From Sipunculus nudus (lineage: Eukaryota; Annelida; Sipuncula; Golfingiida; Sipunculidae): a stretch of 64,000 nucleotides of DNA. Positions 48,451-62,867 of this stretch are shown piece after piece. The notes under the pieces are model-generated. The model searched no databases. It saw only the letters and a list, made by a program, of their open reading frames with translations, and had not been told where the DNA came from. A program made the position numbers and the translations under genes. The first letter of the stretch is position 1. Each line of letters opens with the position of its first letter. The stretch is from assembly GCA_026874595.1 (NCBI GenBank), contig CM049308.1:37657027-37721026 (forward strand). Direction: 5' to 3'.

Positions 48451-50403
48451 GTGAATTATTGAAAGATTAGCATGGGTAGTCTGGCGCAGAGTACCACTGG
48501 TCGCATAAAAGGCGTGAAACAAACCGCAGGGTCATGCGATAATTTTGTCTTATCCTAATGTGACCATAACTGTGTTTTTGCCAAAAAGTCGCGGTCAATT
48601 GCCATGACCAGTTGTTTTCGGCGTTATGATGTTAATGATGATGATGATTATTATTATTATTATTATTCACAATGTACAAATGCAAACATTAAAATGCACA
48701 TTAAAGGGATGCATTTTATGCGAAAAGTAGCATAACTAATTATTTGTGATATCTCTAATGCTGGATAAGAACATTTAATCATAGAATCAAGTCAAAACAA
48801 ACACCTATGTAAAGGGAAAATGTGTAACGTAATCTTTTATAGATATAACTTTGTAAGACATCAGTTCAGATTAAGGTGCCATAAACGGTTATAAGAAACT
48901 GTCTTTGATTTTTAACACTGGTTTACCATGTATTTTATGTAAAAAGGTTCCGCGGCAAAGGGTCGCGTTAATGGAATAAGAAATTTAAAACGTCGTAGCG
49001 AAGAAGTTAATTTTCTAGCACTCTCAGATAGCTCGGGCGTTACAATGTGATTGACGTTCGCCGTGGCCTGGTGGGTCAAATTACTCTTACGCAATGCACA
49101 TTCCCTCATCCTCTTACCTGAAGAAGAAGATAATTTAGTATCACATGATACCATGCGGGGGATATTGGGTTTTAATAGTCTTAGATTGCGACGATGTGTA
49201 AATACCACTGATAATATGAAGCTGACTTATTCAACTGCCGACTAAAACGGATGTTTCTCTACAAGATATTATAACAAAGGTACGCTACAGAGGTTTACGT
49301 AACAGCCGTACCTTGAGAGCTGCTGCCAACTATATATAGAAACACCGGAGGAATGGGATAATAATATATGTTCAATATTCAGTTTTTATGTTTTGCAAAT
49401 GAATTCATTATAGATTTGGAAAATTATATTGAATGCTCTGCCCGAAGAATAAGCACAATTATTTTATCAACCTTTACAACAGGTCCCCATCGACTCATTG
49501 ATAATCGTAAATCCAGACATATTAAGTTGTTTCCATCTGTTTGATAAAATTCTGTACAAAACAGGCGCAGATTTAAGGCGGGCTCAGCCATCTCCCATCC
49601 TTTTATAACCTAAAACTAAAGGAAACAGAAAAATACATGCTCAATACCGATAAACAACGCAAGGGTTTTGTAGTTGATGCTTCGGTGAAACTACCCCGTA
49701 TTGTACCATTACAAACTTAATAAGCATGGCATTTTACTTTCGGAACTCATCATGGGAGCAGCGTCCCTTTTCAGAAATCCTGGATCCGCCGCCCTTGCAA
49801 AATGATTAGAGGTATTCATGATCGTGTTTTTTCCGTCTTGGTCCATTAAGGTGGCAGGACTGGTTCCCCAGTATGACCTGACTTTGTTTCAGTTTTTCCT
49901 TTGCATTGAATAATCTGCTGCTTTTGGACCCCTTAATTTACACATTTTCTGCGAACTGAGAAGATTCTCTGCATTCTGGTTAAAAGATTTGATGGAACGA
50001 GAGTAAAAGCATGTGGATATGATATAGAAGCAGTTTGTCCCTCTGAAGTAAGACGTCTGTTAAGACGTTGGATTGGCAACAAAAGCCATGTCAGAATCTA
50101 CGCTCGTAATCTTGACGAAGAACTAATATTGTCGTAATTTTTTTACAACCCCCCCCCTCCCCAGCTTTATTACCACAACATCCCGGATAAACCAGACCTC
50201 CCATTAAGTATGCGTCTTTACTTAAAAAAAATCTCCCATTTGCGAAAAAAGTGACCGTCCTGTTTTTCATCATGCAAACATGCAAAATTTACACACACAC
50301 ACACACATTATAATTTTAATTTTGATTAATCCACCAACAATTGGTTTCAGAATAATATTATTAGTTTTACTTTGTGGAAGCTTTTATTAAGTGTCCAAAT
50401 ACA
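48451..50403. other. Mostly unique sequence with simple repeats
   Basis: Contains a (GAT)n(ATT)n tract at 48,637-48,668, a C run at 50,149-50,158 and (AC)n at 50,291-50,306. Opposed frames at 48,912-49,245 (98 codons minus, 64 plus) lie in a stretch with 'cctgaagaagaagat'; no domain recognised. Confidence 0.4.
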
Positions 50404-50410
50404 ATATATA

Positions 50411-50459
<49 letters not shown>
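50404..50459. repeat. (AT)n on the left of LTR 1
   Basis: AT tract of about 56 bp with one ttta interruption, running directly into the LTR. Confidence 0.95.
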
Positions 50460-50463
<4 letters not shown>

Positions 50464-51262
50464 ACGGAACCTAATATCAACAGATCATGTATGCGTGACA
50501 CATTTTGTTAAGGAGATAAAAAAATCAGATTCTGTAACACTAGGCAGCGTGAAATGTCTAGGGGAATGAATAAAGAAGTGGCTTGTTGTTAACAAATAAC
50601 TATAATTTATTCTTAAACAACCCTAACATTACAATACACTAAATCAATACAATTACACCGTATAACAATAATATAACAACAAATCAATTCAATCACACAA
50701 TAGAATAAAAGTGCAAAGTACCTGGATACCACTGTTACAACGATAAGTCCTTTTAAATGTACAAACGGGATGAAAAGTCCACACAAATCCTCTGTGATAA
50801 TAACAGTCCAATGTATAGCTCTTGTAACAATCCAGAAAGTAAACTTTAGGCAGGCAGCATTACATTGTATAGAGTAGAATCCCTGAAATTAATGGATAAT
50901 CGGACAGGTCCCACAAACTGACATACACATGTCTGTGTCCGCTGGAAACTTCTCTTACCTCTCCCTGCTTTAAAACACAGCCCCCTATTTATAACTTCTC
51001 GTCCAAAGCCGAGAATTTTCCACTTCTCGAACAGTCCAAAGGATCCAACATAATACACAGTAAACACGCGTTACAGGAATCATCTAGAAAAACATCGCTG
51101 TGTTTCGGCATACCAGGGTCCACACGTGAGCCCGACGCGTCTCTGCCAGGCGAGAAAGCTCGAAGCTAGCATGACAACGAGAGTTCAACCAGTAAGGATT
51201 AAACTGAGAGTGCAACTACAACACGAGTTACGCCCGTGTCACACAATAAAAAGAGCACCTGT

Positions 51263-51266
<4 letters not shown>
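50460..51266 (-). mobile_element. Solo LTR 1 (807 bp)
   Basis: In plus-strand terms it starts tgttacggaacc and ends cacctgtaaca, i.e. TG...CA with short inverted ends TGTTAC/GTAACA. Transcriptional sense is taken as minus because a good TATA box (TATAAATAGGGGGCTG, at about 50,978-50,993) is followed 375 bp downstream by AATAAA (50,606-50,611), as in U3-R-U5. A closely related copy is at 59,014, a diverged one at 62,160. No internal region is attached on either side, so it is a solo LTR. Both flanks are (AT)n, so a target duplication cannot be told from the repeat. Confidence 0.8.

Positions 51267-51302
<36 letters not shown>
51267..51302. repeat. (AT)n on the right of LTR 1
   Basis: AT tract of about 36 bp directly after gtaaca. 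Confidence 0.95.
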
Positions 51303-51306
<4 letters not shown>

Positions 51307-52213
51307 GGTAAGTGTAATTATGGTCTTTTTCAGACTATTTATAAGAGTTATCAAACAAAATGAACAAAGATCAGATGTGTTTCATTGGCTTGATTACATA
51401 TATTCATTATATTAGCCTTCTCGTCTCAAGGATAGGCATGGAATGCATGCATACTAAACATTCAGTCAATCAATCAACGTGCTTGCACATGCTCAGGTTA
51501 TATACCTCGACACAGATCTGATGTTCATGCGATAGTCAATACAAAGATTTGAAGACACAACGTAGTGGGCATTTATTTCGGAATGTTATAGGTTTTATTT
51601 GATCTGACAGATACAAGACATTCTTTAGCAAATGCTGCTTCACAGTTAATACCATGAGTGGTAGCCCTACTTATTCACCCGGTTTTTCTAAAACTCCGTG
51701 ATAAGGTTACATAGTAGGGCCCCCTGCCACACTTCAAGAAGTGTGTTTATGTAGCAGTTATAACAGAATGTTCGGTACAAATCACTAGCCATTCCATACC
51801 ATATCACTGCAACTGTCCACATACAAAATGTCAACCACAAACCGAAAAAGAAAGGTTTAACATACCTCTAAAAGTAAGTTTAAAAATTCTGAGGACAGTC
51901 GTCCTTTAGAAAGCGTGTGAAACATCCTCAAGAATAAGAGAAAAAAGGGGAGAATTTTGATGATGAGGCTGTCCAGGTTGAGAGGACAAACTACTAGCCC
52001 TGCACTAGTGAGTAATGAGGCTAAATATCACACGCTGCTACGCGATGCTGAACTTGTCAAAATATTTAAATGATTCAAATAACGGCGTCAGTGTTGTTAA
52101 TAACTCATTTGAAGCCATTTTGCAGATTGCGTTTTCAAACCTTTTAGATTTCATGTATGTTATGCGTTTTTAAACATTTTAGATTTCATGTAAGTTATGT
52201 CTATCCATATATG

Positions 52214-52262
<49 letters not shown>

Positions 52263-52381
52263 TATATATATATTTATTCGAACCTCTTTAATACGGGCAC
52301 CTGAGGGCACAAAAAAATGTCCACTTTATAGAAATGCTAATAATATGTGGATAATGGCTGCCATATTCAGTAAATATATAT

Positions 52382-52412
<31 letters not shown>

Positions 52413-53680
52413 ACACAAGTATATTTAAACACTAACAGGTAATATGATAGGACTCTAATTTTAGAATTTAATTTCAATTTTATATTTCTGCTTAATGAAT
52501 GAATTTACGGGTTATTAAGTTGTTATTACGGAAGCGGTGCATCTCCGTTATCCATCACAAAGGTAAAACAAACGAATTGAAGGTGTGACTGTTCAGCCAA
52601 GATTCGGCAAAATGAAGTCCCTCGGTTTTAATCAAAACAATCTGCATCAAATGTCTTAAATTTGAAGTGACTGATTACTGCTCGAGAGCATACATGCTAA
52701 TAGAGTTATAGTGTCACCGAGCGGGTTCACTTTAATTTGACTAATTATCTCTAAAAAAATTGCTGATTAGGGTTCTTATAGAGAACTTTCAGCGCATCAG
52801 GCTTTCTGTTTTGTTTCTAATTCACATTAATTGTATTTCCATATCCATATGCCATGCCTTCCATGTCAGGAACTCTGAAGGCATTTAGGTATAAATGAAT
52901 AAATGAATGTATTGAAGATAACGATGGAAATATAACATTGTTGATTAAGATATTTGATAATTAGATGGGAATTACAGACAAATAAATAAATTATAGTTTC
53001 TTCGAATTTAAATTCAATGATCTTCTCAAAGGCATACTCACTGGTAGCTTCACGGAATTACATTGATCAAATTGTTTGGATTTGCATAGGCGAACATGGA
53101 ATTAGTAATGGATTTCCAATGGATGTACTACAATTATTCATTGGTGACTTGCAGCAACCGTCATTTCCTTAATTTATCTATTGCTATCCATATTTAGCTT
53201 AATTAGCAGTTTCTTCAGCTGTAATATTCTTAATTGACTCTGGTGATAGCTAGTTCATGTTTGCTGATTATTCACTGATTAAGTTCACTGACGCACGGAC
53301 AACAGGCAAAATGACGACATTTGTAATTACTTGGTGGCGCAACGATTCCCTACATCACTAATTCCAAATTTTGCTATTAATTATAAATATTCCCCTGAAC
53401 AATGGGCAAATATTTCCAATTAAGTGATAAAGCTAAGAGCTGGGAGATCTTCAGTCTTAATCTGTTAATAGGTGTTACAATACACTGCGAGCACAACGTG
53501 CCGCAGGCGTATTGACGATATGCTTACTTGTTTGTCATTTTCATATCGTTACCTGTTTAGTAATATTAATTTGTGGTGGTATCAATTAGCTCAGACAATA
53601 ACATAAATTTATTAAAACAATATTATTGTTTTCATATACTTACCACTGGTACCTGTTATATTATGTTAACAAAACAGGAA
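51303..53680. other. Unique AT-rich sequence with AT and CA repeats
   Basis: (AT)n at 52,215-52,275 and a mixed (AC)n(AT)n tract at 52,380-52,412. No gene recognised. Confidence 0.45.
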
Positions 53681-53689
53681 GGCATGTGC

Positions 53690-53850
53690 CCCCGTTCGTG
53701 TGTCTGTGTGTTTGTCCTGAATATTACTCGTGCAATCATGACCGGAAAATAATGGATTTTCAGCGCATTTGGGAAAAACGCAAATAAAGAAACAATTAGA
53801 TTTTGGTGTGTGAGACAAATGTATTGCTTGGCCAGGTCATGTTAGATGAG
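53690..53850 (+). repeat. Diverged relative of the 822-bp repeat family
   Basis: 'gtgtgtttgtcctgaatattactcgtgcaatcatg' split around the same words as 41,637-41,670, then 'gggaaaaacgcaaataaagaa' and 'agattttggtgtg', match the centre of the 822-bp unit in order. Confidence 0.5.
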
Positions 53851-54117
53851 GGCCTCATAGAATAATAAGCTATAGTCAGGGAAATATAGTTAATAATATT
53901 AAATTATGTTCTGTTAATTGTTATCATTAGTTGTGTTGATCAGTAGATCGGTTTGTTTATGTTTGGAACATACTAGACTGCGATTCGTTTTGAATTGGCT
54001 GACAGAAGATTCTGGATGCTTTTGGGAGGCTTATCTGGAAATTTCCATGTCAAGAAGTATGTTGAACATTTCCGTAGTTTCTTAGCTACAAGGTACTAGA
54101 CATCACTGAAGCAATGA

Positions 54118-54339
54118 TACAACCAATGGTATGCTGACCAGGTTGCCGGCCGAATCGACGACATAGAAGACGCGGATGCCATACAAGCCGTGAAAGTGGA
54201 TACCAAGATGTCAACAATCAAGCCACTACACGCGAAGTGGCTGACCGAAGTGCACGCGGACATAGCAGCCAAAGAACACCTCATCCTTAAGGGTTTTGTG
54301 AAAGCGGATCTTCTTAAGAGATCACCCACAAGGATATAA
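54118..54339 (+). pseudogene. Transposase-like C-terminal fragment
   Basis: A stop-free frame of 73 codons follows a TGA at 54,115 and ends at TAA (54,337-54,339). It has no ATG start. It contains VDTKMSTIKPLHAKWLTEVH followed by ILKGFVKADLLK. The 'K-P-x-H-A-K-W' segment followed by an aromatic-containing 'GF..A.I/L' segment is, from memory, like the C-terminal end of pogo-type DDE transposases and related uncharacterised proteins of invertebrates. The codons are much richer in G and C than the surroundings, a sign of recent or transferred coding origin. No catalytic aspartates are in this piece. It could also be a last exon of a host gene; a protein search would settle this. Confidence 0.45.
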
Positions 54340-55150
54340 TCTTAATGTTTGTGTTCACTTCCGTGCCATGTATTGGCGTGTCCCGTGTTACATATTAGTA
54401 TGAATTAGTTTTATGAATTATTTATGGATATATAATGTGAATGTAATTTCGATGGTTTTCGGTTGGAATGAAGAATTAAGAAACACAAATTTAAAGAATC
54501 TAATTGATTTTTTAAGTTAATTTGTATGCCCACCTTTTGCACTGTATAGATGCATATTATTATATGTTTATGTGAATAACATCTGAATACCAACTGTTTA
54601 TGAAGACCTTTAAAAATTATACACAAAAGAAAAACACATGAACATTTGCACGCGTTATGCAATTTATAAGGTGTTTATGGTATATTTATGATAATAAAAT
54701 GTTGACGCAAACTTTTTTTTATTGTTCACATACAGATATAAAGAAAGATAAGCAAATACAATGAAACAGTTTTTAATTGCAAGCCCACTTTATGAAATGT
54801 ATATATGTTTATGAAATATTTTAGGTAAATTAAATTTGAATAGTCTTCACAAGTCTGTCAATCTAAAATAATGAAAGTATATACAGTAGTATAGCCTATT
54901 ACATATGTTTACATATGATGTCTTATACATCGCTACAGACATGGATAAAATGTAGGATTAAGTCCAGAAAGTACTCTTGCTATTAATTAAATATTTGTAC
55001 ACATAAGTATCATAGATAGAGCGTACATTTAGTCCTAATTTAACATAGTAGATTTTGAATATTGTGGCTGATGCGATCGTCTTTCTTTGTGTTGCCTTGT
55101 TCACAAACGTCTCCATCTATCGGCATCTTCTGAAATAAATGCTCATGACC
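54340..55150. other. Unique AT-rich sequence
   Basis: No gene or repeat recognised. Confidence 0.45.
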
Positions 55151-55179
55151 TGATATGCATTCAATATTGCGTGCTTTCA

Positions 55180-55590
55180 TTTTCGCGGTCTCAGAACGAC
55201 CGTGAATAGCGCGAATTTAAAGCCACCGCGAATAAGAAGATAACCACAGTATATATAGAAGCCGGCTCCAGAGCCGCGGGAGTTTGTCCAAGTCAGTCAG
55301 TAAGAGTCTTTGAAGCCGGCGGTGTTGTGTTGATTTGCACCAGACAGAGTGTGTTGTAAAATACGGCGTTTAGGACGAGTATTGGTCCTGGAGTTTTATG
55401 TGTAGCCGAGCACTACATAGGAATACTCTGTGTTGAAGAATTGTATTTTAAGCCAGTTGAGCGAAAGCCAGGGCGGAAGCCAGAGACCTGTGTAGGTAGT
55501 TCTGGAAGTATTGTTTGCGGGACTAGAACCAGTCAACGATGGGCGAAAGCCATTTGTGACGTATTCGGAAATAAACTCGTTTTTGTTCCA
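55180..55590 (+). promoter_or_regulatory. LTR- or promoter-like block (TATA to AATAAA)
   Basis: Runs from 'gcgcgaatttaaagccaccgc' through a TATA-like cagtatatatagaagccgg (55,247) and a small GC hairpin (cggctccagagccg) to 'ggaaataaactcg' (55,568), which holds AATAAA. The TATA-to-AATAAA distance of about 320 bp and the local rise in GC resemble an LTR. I could not find convincing TG...CA ends, so a host or SINE-like unit is possible. Confidence 0.35.
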
Positions 55591-55609
55591 ACAATTTTTT
55601 AATTTTTTT

Positions 55610-55775
55610 TGCGTGAAATTTCCAAGAAATATATGTCCGCTTCGTGTGAGTTGGGACAATGTGGATCTGGCACGCGTTCCGGAATAAGGAACATCAAGAA
55701 ATATTCACAAATGTAGAGTCACTTATGCACAAATGGACTGGGAATAAGTGAATGCAAACACGGTTTTTGGACCAT
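55610..55775 (+). repeat. Relative of the 822-bp repeat, right part
   Basis: 'gtggatctggcacgcgttccgg' in pieces, 'tcacttatgcacaaat' and 'ctgggaataagtgaatgc' match 43,370-43,480 in order, with substitutions. Confidence 0.75.
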
Positions 55776-55809
55776 CCATCAAAAGGTACCCAACTAAATT
55801 GAAAAAAAA

Positions 55810-55975
55810 TTGAACCCGCTTCCGCCCCGCACCATGCCCTGTCAGCCCGCAGCCTGCCCCGAAATCAAAGCAAAAATGTTAGCCCGCCCCGCAGTAACTA
55901 AGATTCTTTCAGCACGCACCCGCCCCCCCCCCGTTTTTTCGAGTTTCCGGCCCTCAGTCCAGCCCGCAAAATAAA
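55810..55975. repeat. GC-rich CCCGC-type island 1
   Basis: Dense in cccgccccgc, cagcccgcagcc and a C run of about 11 at 55,922. Strong contrast with the AT-rich surroundings. A similar island lies at 57,105. Confidence 0.7.
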
Positions 55976-57104
55976 AGTTTTCTTTTTACATATCAAGAAT
56001 ATTTTACAGCATAAATATCAGCTACGCTTATTATTAATATATGTGAAATGTTTGATGATTGGAATGAAAAATTAATTTTAATACGTTTTTGCAATCATTC
56101 AAACCATAATTCATAAAATATTTAAAGACATGTTTGATTGGTTAATTGGATTTAATATATATAATATTTTTAACACACCTTAAATATGTTTACATATTTT
56201 ACAGGGGAAATAAACAAACCTTTTGTTTTTTGTGTCTGTTTCTACTTAAATTTAAAAAAAAGTAAAGAAAAAATTAGATTTCTTCAAAGTATGTATACCT
56301 AAAGTTACCCTTTGGATAGTATTGGCTAATCACATGCCATCAAACTACTGTGATGTGTTGCTGGTTAAAATCTTTTCCGTCATAATCTGCTAATTAGCTG
56401 AAACTGAGACTAATCAGGGCAAGGGAATAAAGGGGTAATCTGACTGATGAGGCTTTAGGTTCAGGATGTTCATTGAGATAGACATGACCAGAGTGGTGTT
56501 TCTTGTAGCAGACATCACCACATTATGCAGTGCCCAAACAGGGATTTGACCAGCCAGTGGTCAATGTCAGTAACAATTAGACAGCACATGGAGTTACAAT
56601 TAGATAAGGAGTCCACCTTAGGCTTTGTGCAGCTCCAGGTCAATTGAGTCACCTACAGTGCCAGCTGTATAGCCACACACTGCCTTTTACAAGATCAAAG
56701 GTAATCAAGCCCTTGCTTCACTCCCAGCCATATTATGTAATATGTGAGACCTGTCACAAGTAAAGGGTTACACTCCATATACAAAATCAGGCCAGGTAAC
56801 TTTATACAAAGTTATGGCCAGCTTCCATTGCAAGGATAATTGTTTAAAATCTAGATTTTAGATTAATGATGCATTATCTATTTTGTATAACAAATTGACG
56901 TTATACCTAGAAAAGACACATTTGCATGGTGTTGTTATAACTGCCAGTCAGGGTTTACAGGAATAAATTAAAATTTATTCAAATTTATCTCTTCATATTA
57001 CTATTTTTACAACATCTGAAAACATATTATACAAAAAAATAATTGTCTTCAAATGATATTTTTTTTTAAGGAATAATGTATAATCATGATCCTAAACTGC
57101 CAGA
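55976..57104. other. AT-rich sequence between two GC islands
   Basis: About 1.1 kb with no gene. The part at 56,380-56,800 is less AT-rich and lacks long homopolymers, so it may be an older insertion, but I recognise nothing in it. Confidence 0.4.
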
Positions 57105-57260
57105 TCATCAACCCGCAGCCCGCCATGCCCCGCGCAGACTTAATTTCGGCCCGCCCCGCCCCGCACTTTCTTTGATGTAGCCCGCCCCGACCCGCAGAGA
57201 ATCCTATGCGGGGGCCCCGCCCCATGCAGGGCCCTACCCCCAACCCACATGGAGGGGCTT
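57105..57260. repeat. GC-rich CCCGC-type island 2
   Basis: Contains cagcccgccatgccccgcg, cggcccgccccgccccgc and gcgggggccccgcccc, including the near-perfect palindrome gcgggggccccgc. Related in wording to 55,810-55,975, same strand. Confidence 0.7.
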
Positions 57261-57765
57261 GCACCCCTTAGAAGGCAGGTTTCTAACTATATATTGATTT
57301 TCTTTATATATCATCTTCCAGTACTTATTCTGTGTGATGGAGGCGTCAGGTAGAATTGAACTTCTTGGGCAGATGTTGAAAGTGGTAAAATTTATTTGCT
57401 ATACAATGATTTATTTTTATGAGTAAAATCTGATTTCAAAGCTTTCACATATTCAGTCATGATAAAGTCATATTCACGGGTATGCATGCACCATGACATC
57501 GACATTGATAAAGTCTTGATATATGTTCAGTTCTCCCGTTATGTATTAGCAAGAAATTTTCCCGCACACTTCATAACATCGATGATCTGCTATCTTCCCA
57601 TGTAAACTGATGCCATTTTTTTTATTTTAACTTGCGGCTCGTTTAAGGTATTGCTTATTATTGCAACATTAAAGCTTAATAACCAAATGAATAACTTAAA
57701 TATTTCCATTTCAGGTTCTAGTGGTAACCATTATTTTTACCCGAAATCTAGTACACCGATACCGG
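57261..57765. other. Unique AT-rich sequence
   Basis: No feature recognised. Confidence 0.45.
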
Positions 57766-58160
57766 TCATCGTTAACACCCTCTTAAAAGTAAAGGTCGAT
57801 TTAAATCATCATTAACACTCCTTTAAAAGTAAAGGTCGATTTAAATCAACGTTTACACCCTCTGAAAAGTAAAGGTCGATCTAAATTATTGTTTACACCT
57901 TCCGAAAAAAAAGATCGATTTAAATCATAGTTAACACCCCCTGAAAAGTAAAAGTCGATTTAAATTATTGTTTACACCATCTGAAAAAAAGTAGATTTAA
58001 ATCATCGTTAACACCACCTGAAAAGTAAAGGTCGATTTAAATTATTGTTTACACCCTCTGAAAAATAAAGGTCGATTTAAATCATCGTTAACACCCTCTG
58101 AAAAATAAAGGTTGATTTAAATCCTCGTTTACACCCCCTGAAAAGTAAGCCTCGATTTGA
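57766..58160 (+). repeat. 40-bp minisatellite, about 10 units
   Basis: The unit is gaaaagtaaaggtcgattta plus aatcatcgttaacaccctct with point changes; ggtcgat recurs at 57,794, 57,834 and 57,874 and then at about 40-bp steps. In the middle of the array units with 'atcatcgttaacac' alternate with units with 'attattgtttacac', so a dimeric 80-bp higher-order unit is present. Unrelated in sequence to the 40-bp repeat at 44,056. Confidence 0.92.
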
Positions 58161-58337
58161 ACTCTCACTTTTCCTAGACCGTGCACATTAACTTCGAGAA
58201 AGTAATTTAATAATTTTCTCGTAACCAAAATTTTTCAGCTTTTAAGTTTTACTTCTGTTTCAGAAATGACATTCCGCTCATCAACGTTGGTTTGTTCTTC
58301 TTTGGCGTGATGGCGTAGTTTCAGTCGACACTTCTTG

Positions 58338-58560
58338 ACAGCTGAGTGGTAAAACGCTTTCCGCTGGTGACCCGGGTTCCATACCCGGCGTGGCTATGAG
58401 ATTGGGTAATAGCGGTCCGTCTTAGGTGGGTGGTTTTATCCGGGTCCTCCGGTTTCCTCACCTTTACTGACTACCGAGCGCCAACATCCGAGCCATGGAC
58501 AGTGCTTCGTATTAGTTATTATTGTTGTACAATCAATATTAAATTAATAAAGTTAATTTT
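58338..58560 (+). repeat. tRNA-derived SINE
   Basis: A-box-like gctgagtggtaaaacgc at 58,341 and B box gggttccatacccg at 58,374; the B-box stem closes as cccgggttccatacccgg-like. The body then has 'gtggttttatccgggtcctc' and 'cggtttcctcacc', a phrase typical of SINE bodies, and a tail ending 'attaataaagttaattttaa'. A- to B-box spacing of about 33 bp is shorter than in a true tRNA, so it is not a tRNA gene. Confidence 0.65.
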
Positions 58561-58955
58561 AATTCAAAGATCCTTATTCGCTGCATGCAGCTTGGTTATT
58601 AACACGGCACGGGCCATCGCTGGTACATAAAAAGGTCTAGCTCCATCTTGACCCTGATTAGTATTCCTGATAAATAAGTAACCTCAAAAAATCCTTGCCC
58701 GATTTTTGCTTGAAAGCAGTAACCAAGAGTAAATTTCTTCCTGCAATAATACTGCTTTCACGTGTACAGCATGTTTTCTAACTTTAATTGAACGGTCGCT
58801 TGTTTTTTTTCATAAAATGAATGAAATCGGAAGCAAACAAACTAATGAATAGGGTTTTTTCTCACAGAATGGTTGATTCGATACTTAAACAAAGGGTTTT
58901 TTTGTTTGCCATTTTAAATAAAATGATGGCCACATTCGCCCTTCTTGAGGATCAT
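58561..58955. other. Unique AT-rich sequence
   Basis: No feature recognised. Confidence 0.4.
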
Positions 58956-58956
58956 G

Positions 58957-59010
<54 letters not shown>
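58956..59010. repeat. (AT)n on the left of LTR 2
   Basis: AT tract, separated from the LTR by gat. Confidence 0.95.
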
Positions 59011-59011
<1 letters not shown>

Positions 59012-59013
59012 AT

Positions 59014-62159
<3,146 letters not shown>

Positions 62160-62867
62160 TGTTACATGTGTTGTTGACACTTAGTTCGTGTGGCGCACGC
62201 ATAGCTCGTTGCTATGGCAGCATCGCCTGGCTGGGTGCTGGCTCGTGTATGGGGGGTCTGAAGCGTGGAATCTAGAATTTTTCAGTCTGAGGTTATGGTT
62301 CTTTGGAATTTGCCATTCAAGATGTTTCGAGAGAGAAGCTATATATAGGGGTTGTGTTCTTTTGGAGGTCAGCAAGGGAAAACCAGCGAGCACTAAGAGT
62401 CTTACCTTCTCGTCAGTTTTGGACCTATGCGATAATTGCAGTGGTGTCAGGAATTCTAAGATTTAGTGGGATTGTCTCCAGTTTGCCTTCGGGATTTTTA
62501 CAAGAGCTTTACTTTGGACTCTTTGGACTTTTTACGTGGATTATTAGTTTTAAAGGACTTGTTGAGTTTGACAGTGGGGGTATCCAGAATCAAAGCCTAG
62601 AAGCCGGACACTCTGGTACTGTTCATTTTTATTGTTTTACTGTGTAATTGTATTGATTTAGTGTATTGTAATGTTAGGATTGTTTTAAGAATAAATTATA
62701 ATTATTTGTTAAAAAAAAAAAACAAAAAAAAAACACTGACTTCTTTATTCTCTTTATTCTCCTAGACATTTCACGCCTAGTGTTACCGAATCTGATGTTT
62801 AGTTATCTCCGTAAAAAAATTTATGCTCGTCACGACTACGTGATCTGTTGTTATTAGGTTCCGTACA
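62160..62867 (+). mobile_element. LTR 3, diverged relative in the other orientation (708 bp)
   Basis: Starts tgttacatgtg and ends ggttccgtaca. TATA-like tatatatagggg is at 62,340 and AATAAA at 62,690-62,695, in the same order as in LTRs 1 and 2 read on their sense strand. The best match is around AATAAA and the 3' part (for example 'tagtgtattgtaatgttagg', 'cctagacatttcac', 'tgatctgttg.tattaggttcc'); the U3 part has diverged. An A-rich stretch at 62,710-62,733 has grown between AATAAA and the 3' part. It abuts the Gypsy fragment but is in the opposite sense, so it is not that element's own 3' LTR. The 114-codon frame at 62,303-62,647 lies wholly inside the LTR and is incidental. Confidence 0.7.

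Noticed and set aside
48912-49245. Gene in opposed 98- and 64-codon frames
   Set aside because: Neither strand has a recognisable domain, and overlapping opposed frames of this size are common by chance.
54096-54329. 77-codon minus-strand frame
   Set aside because: Shadow of the plus-strand transposase-like frame at 54,118-54,339, which has the more protein-like composition.
62303-62647. 114-codon plus-strand gene
   Set aside because: Lies wholly inside LTR 3 between its TATA and AATAAA; LTRs 1 and 2 do not keep this frame.
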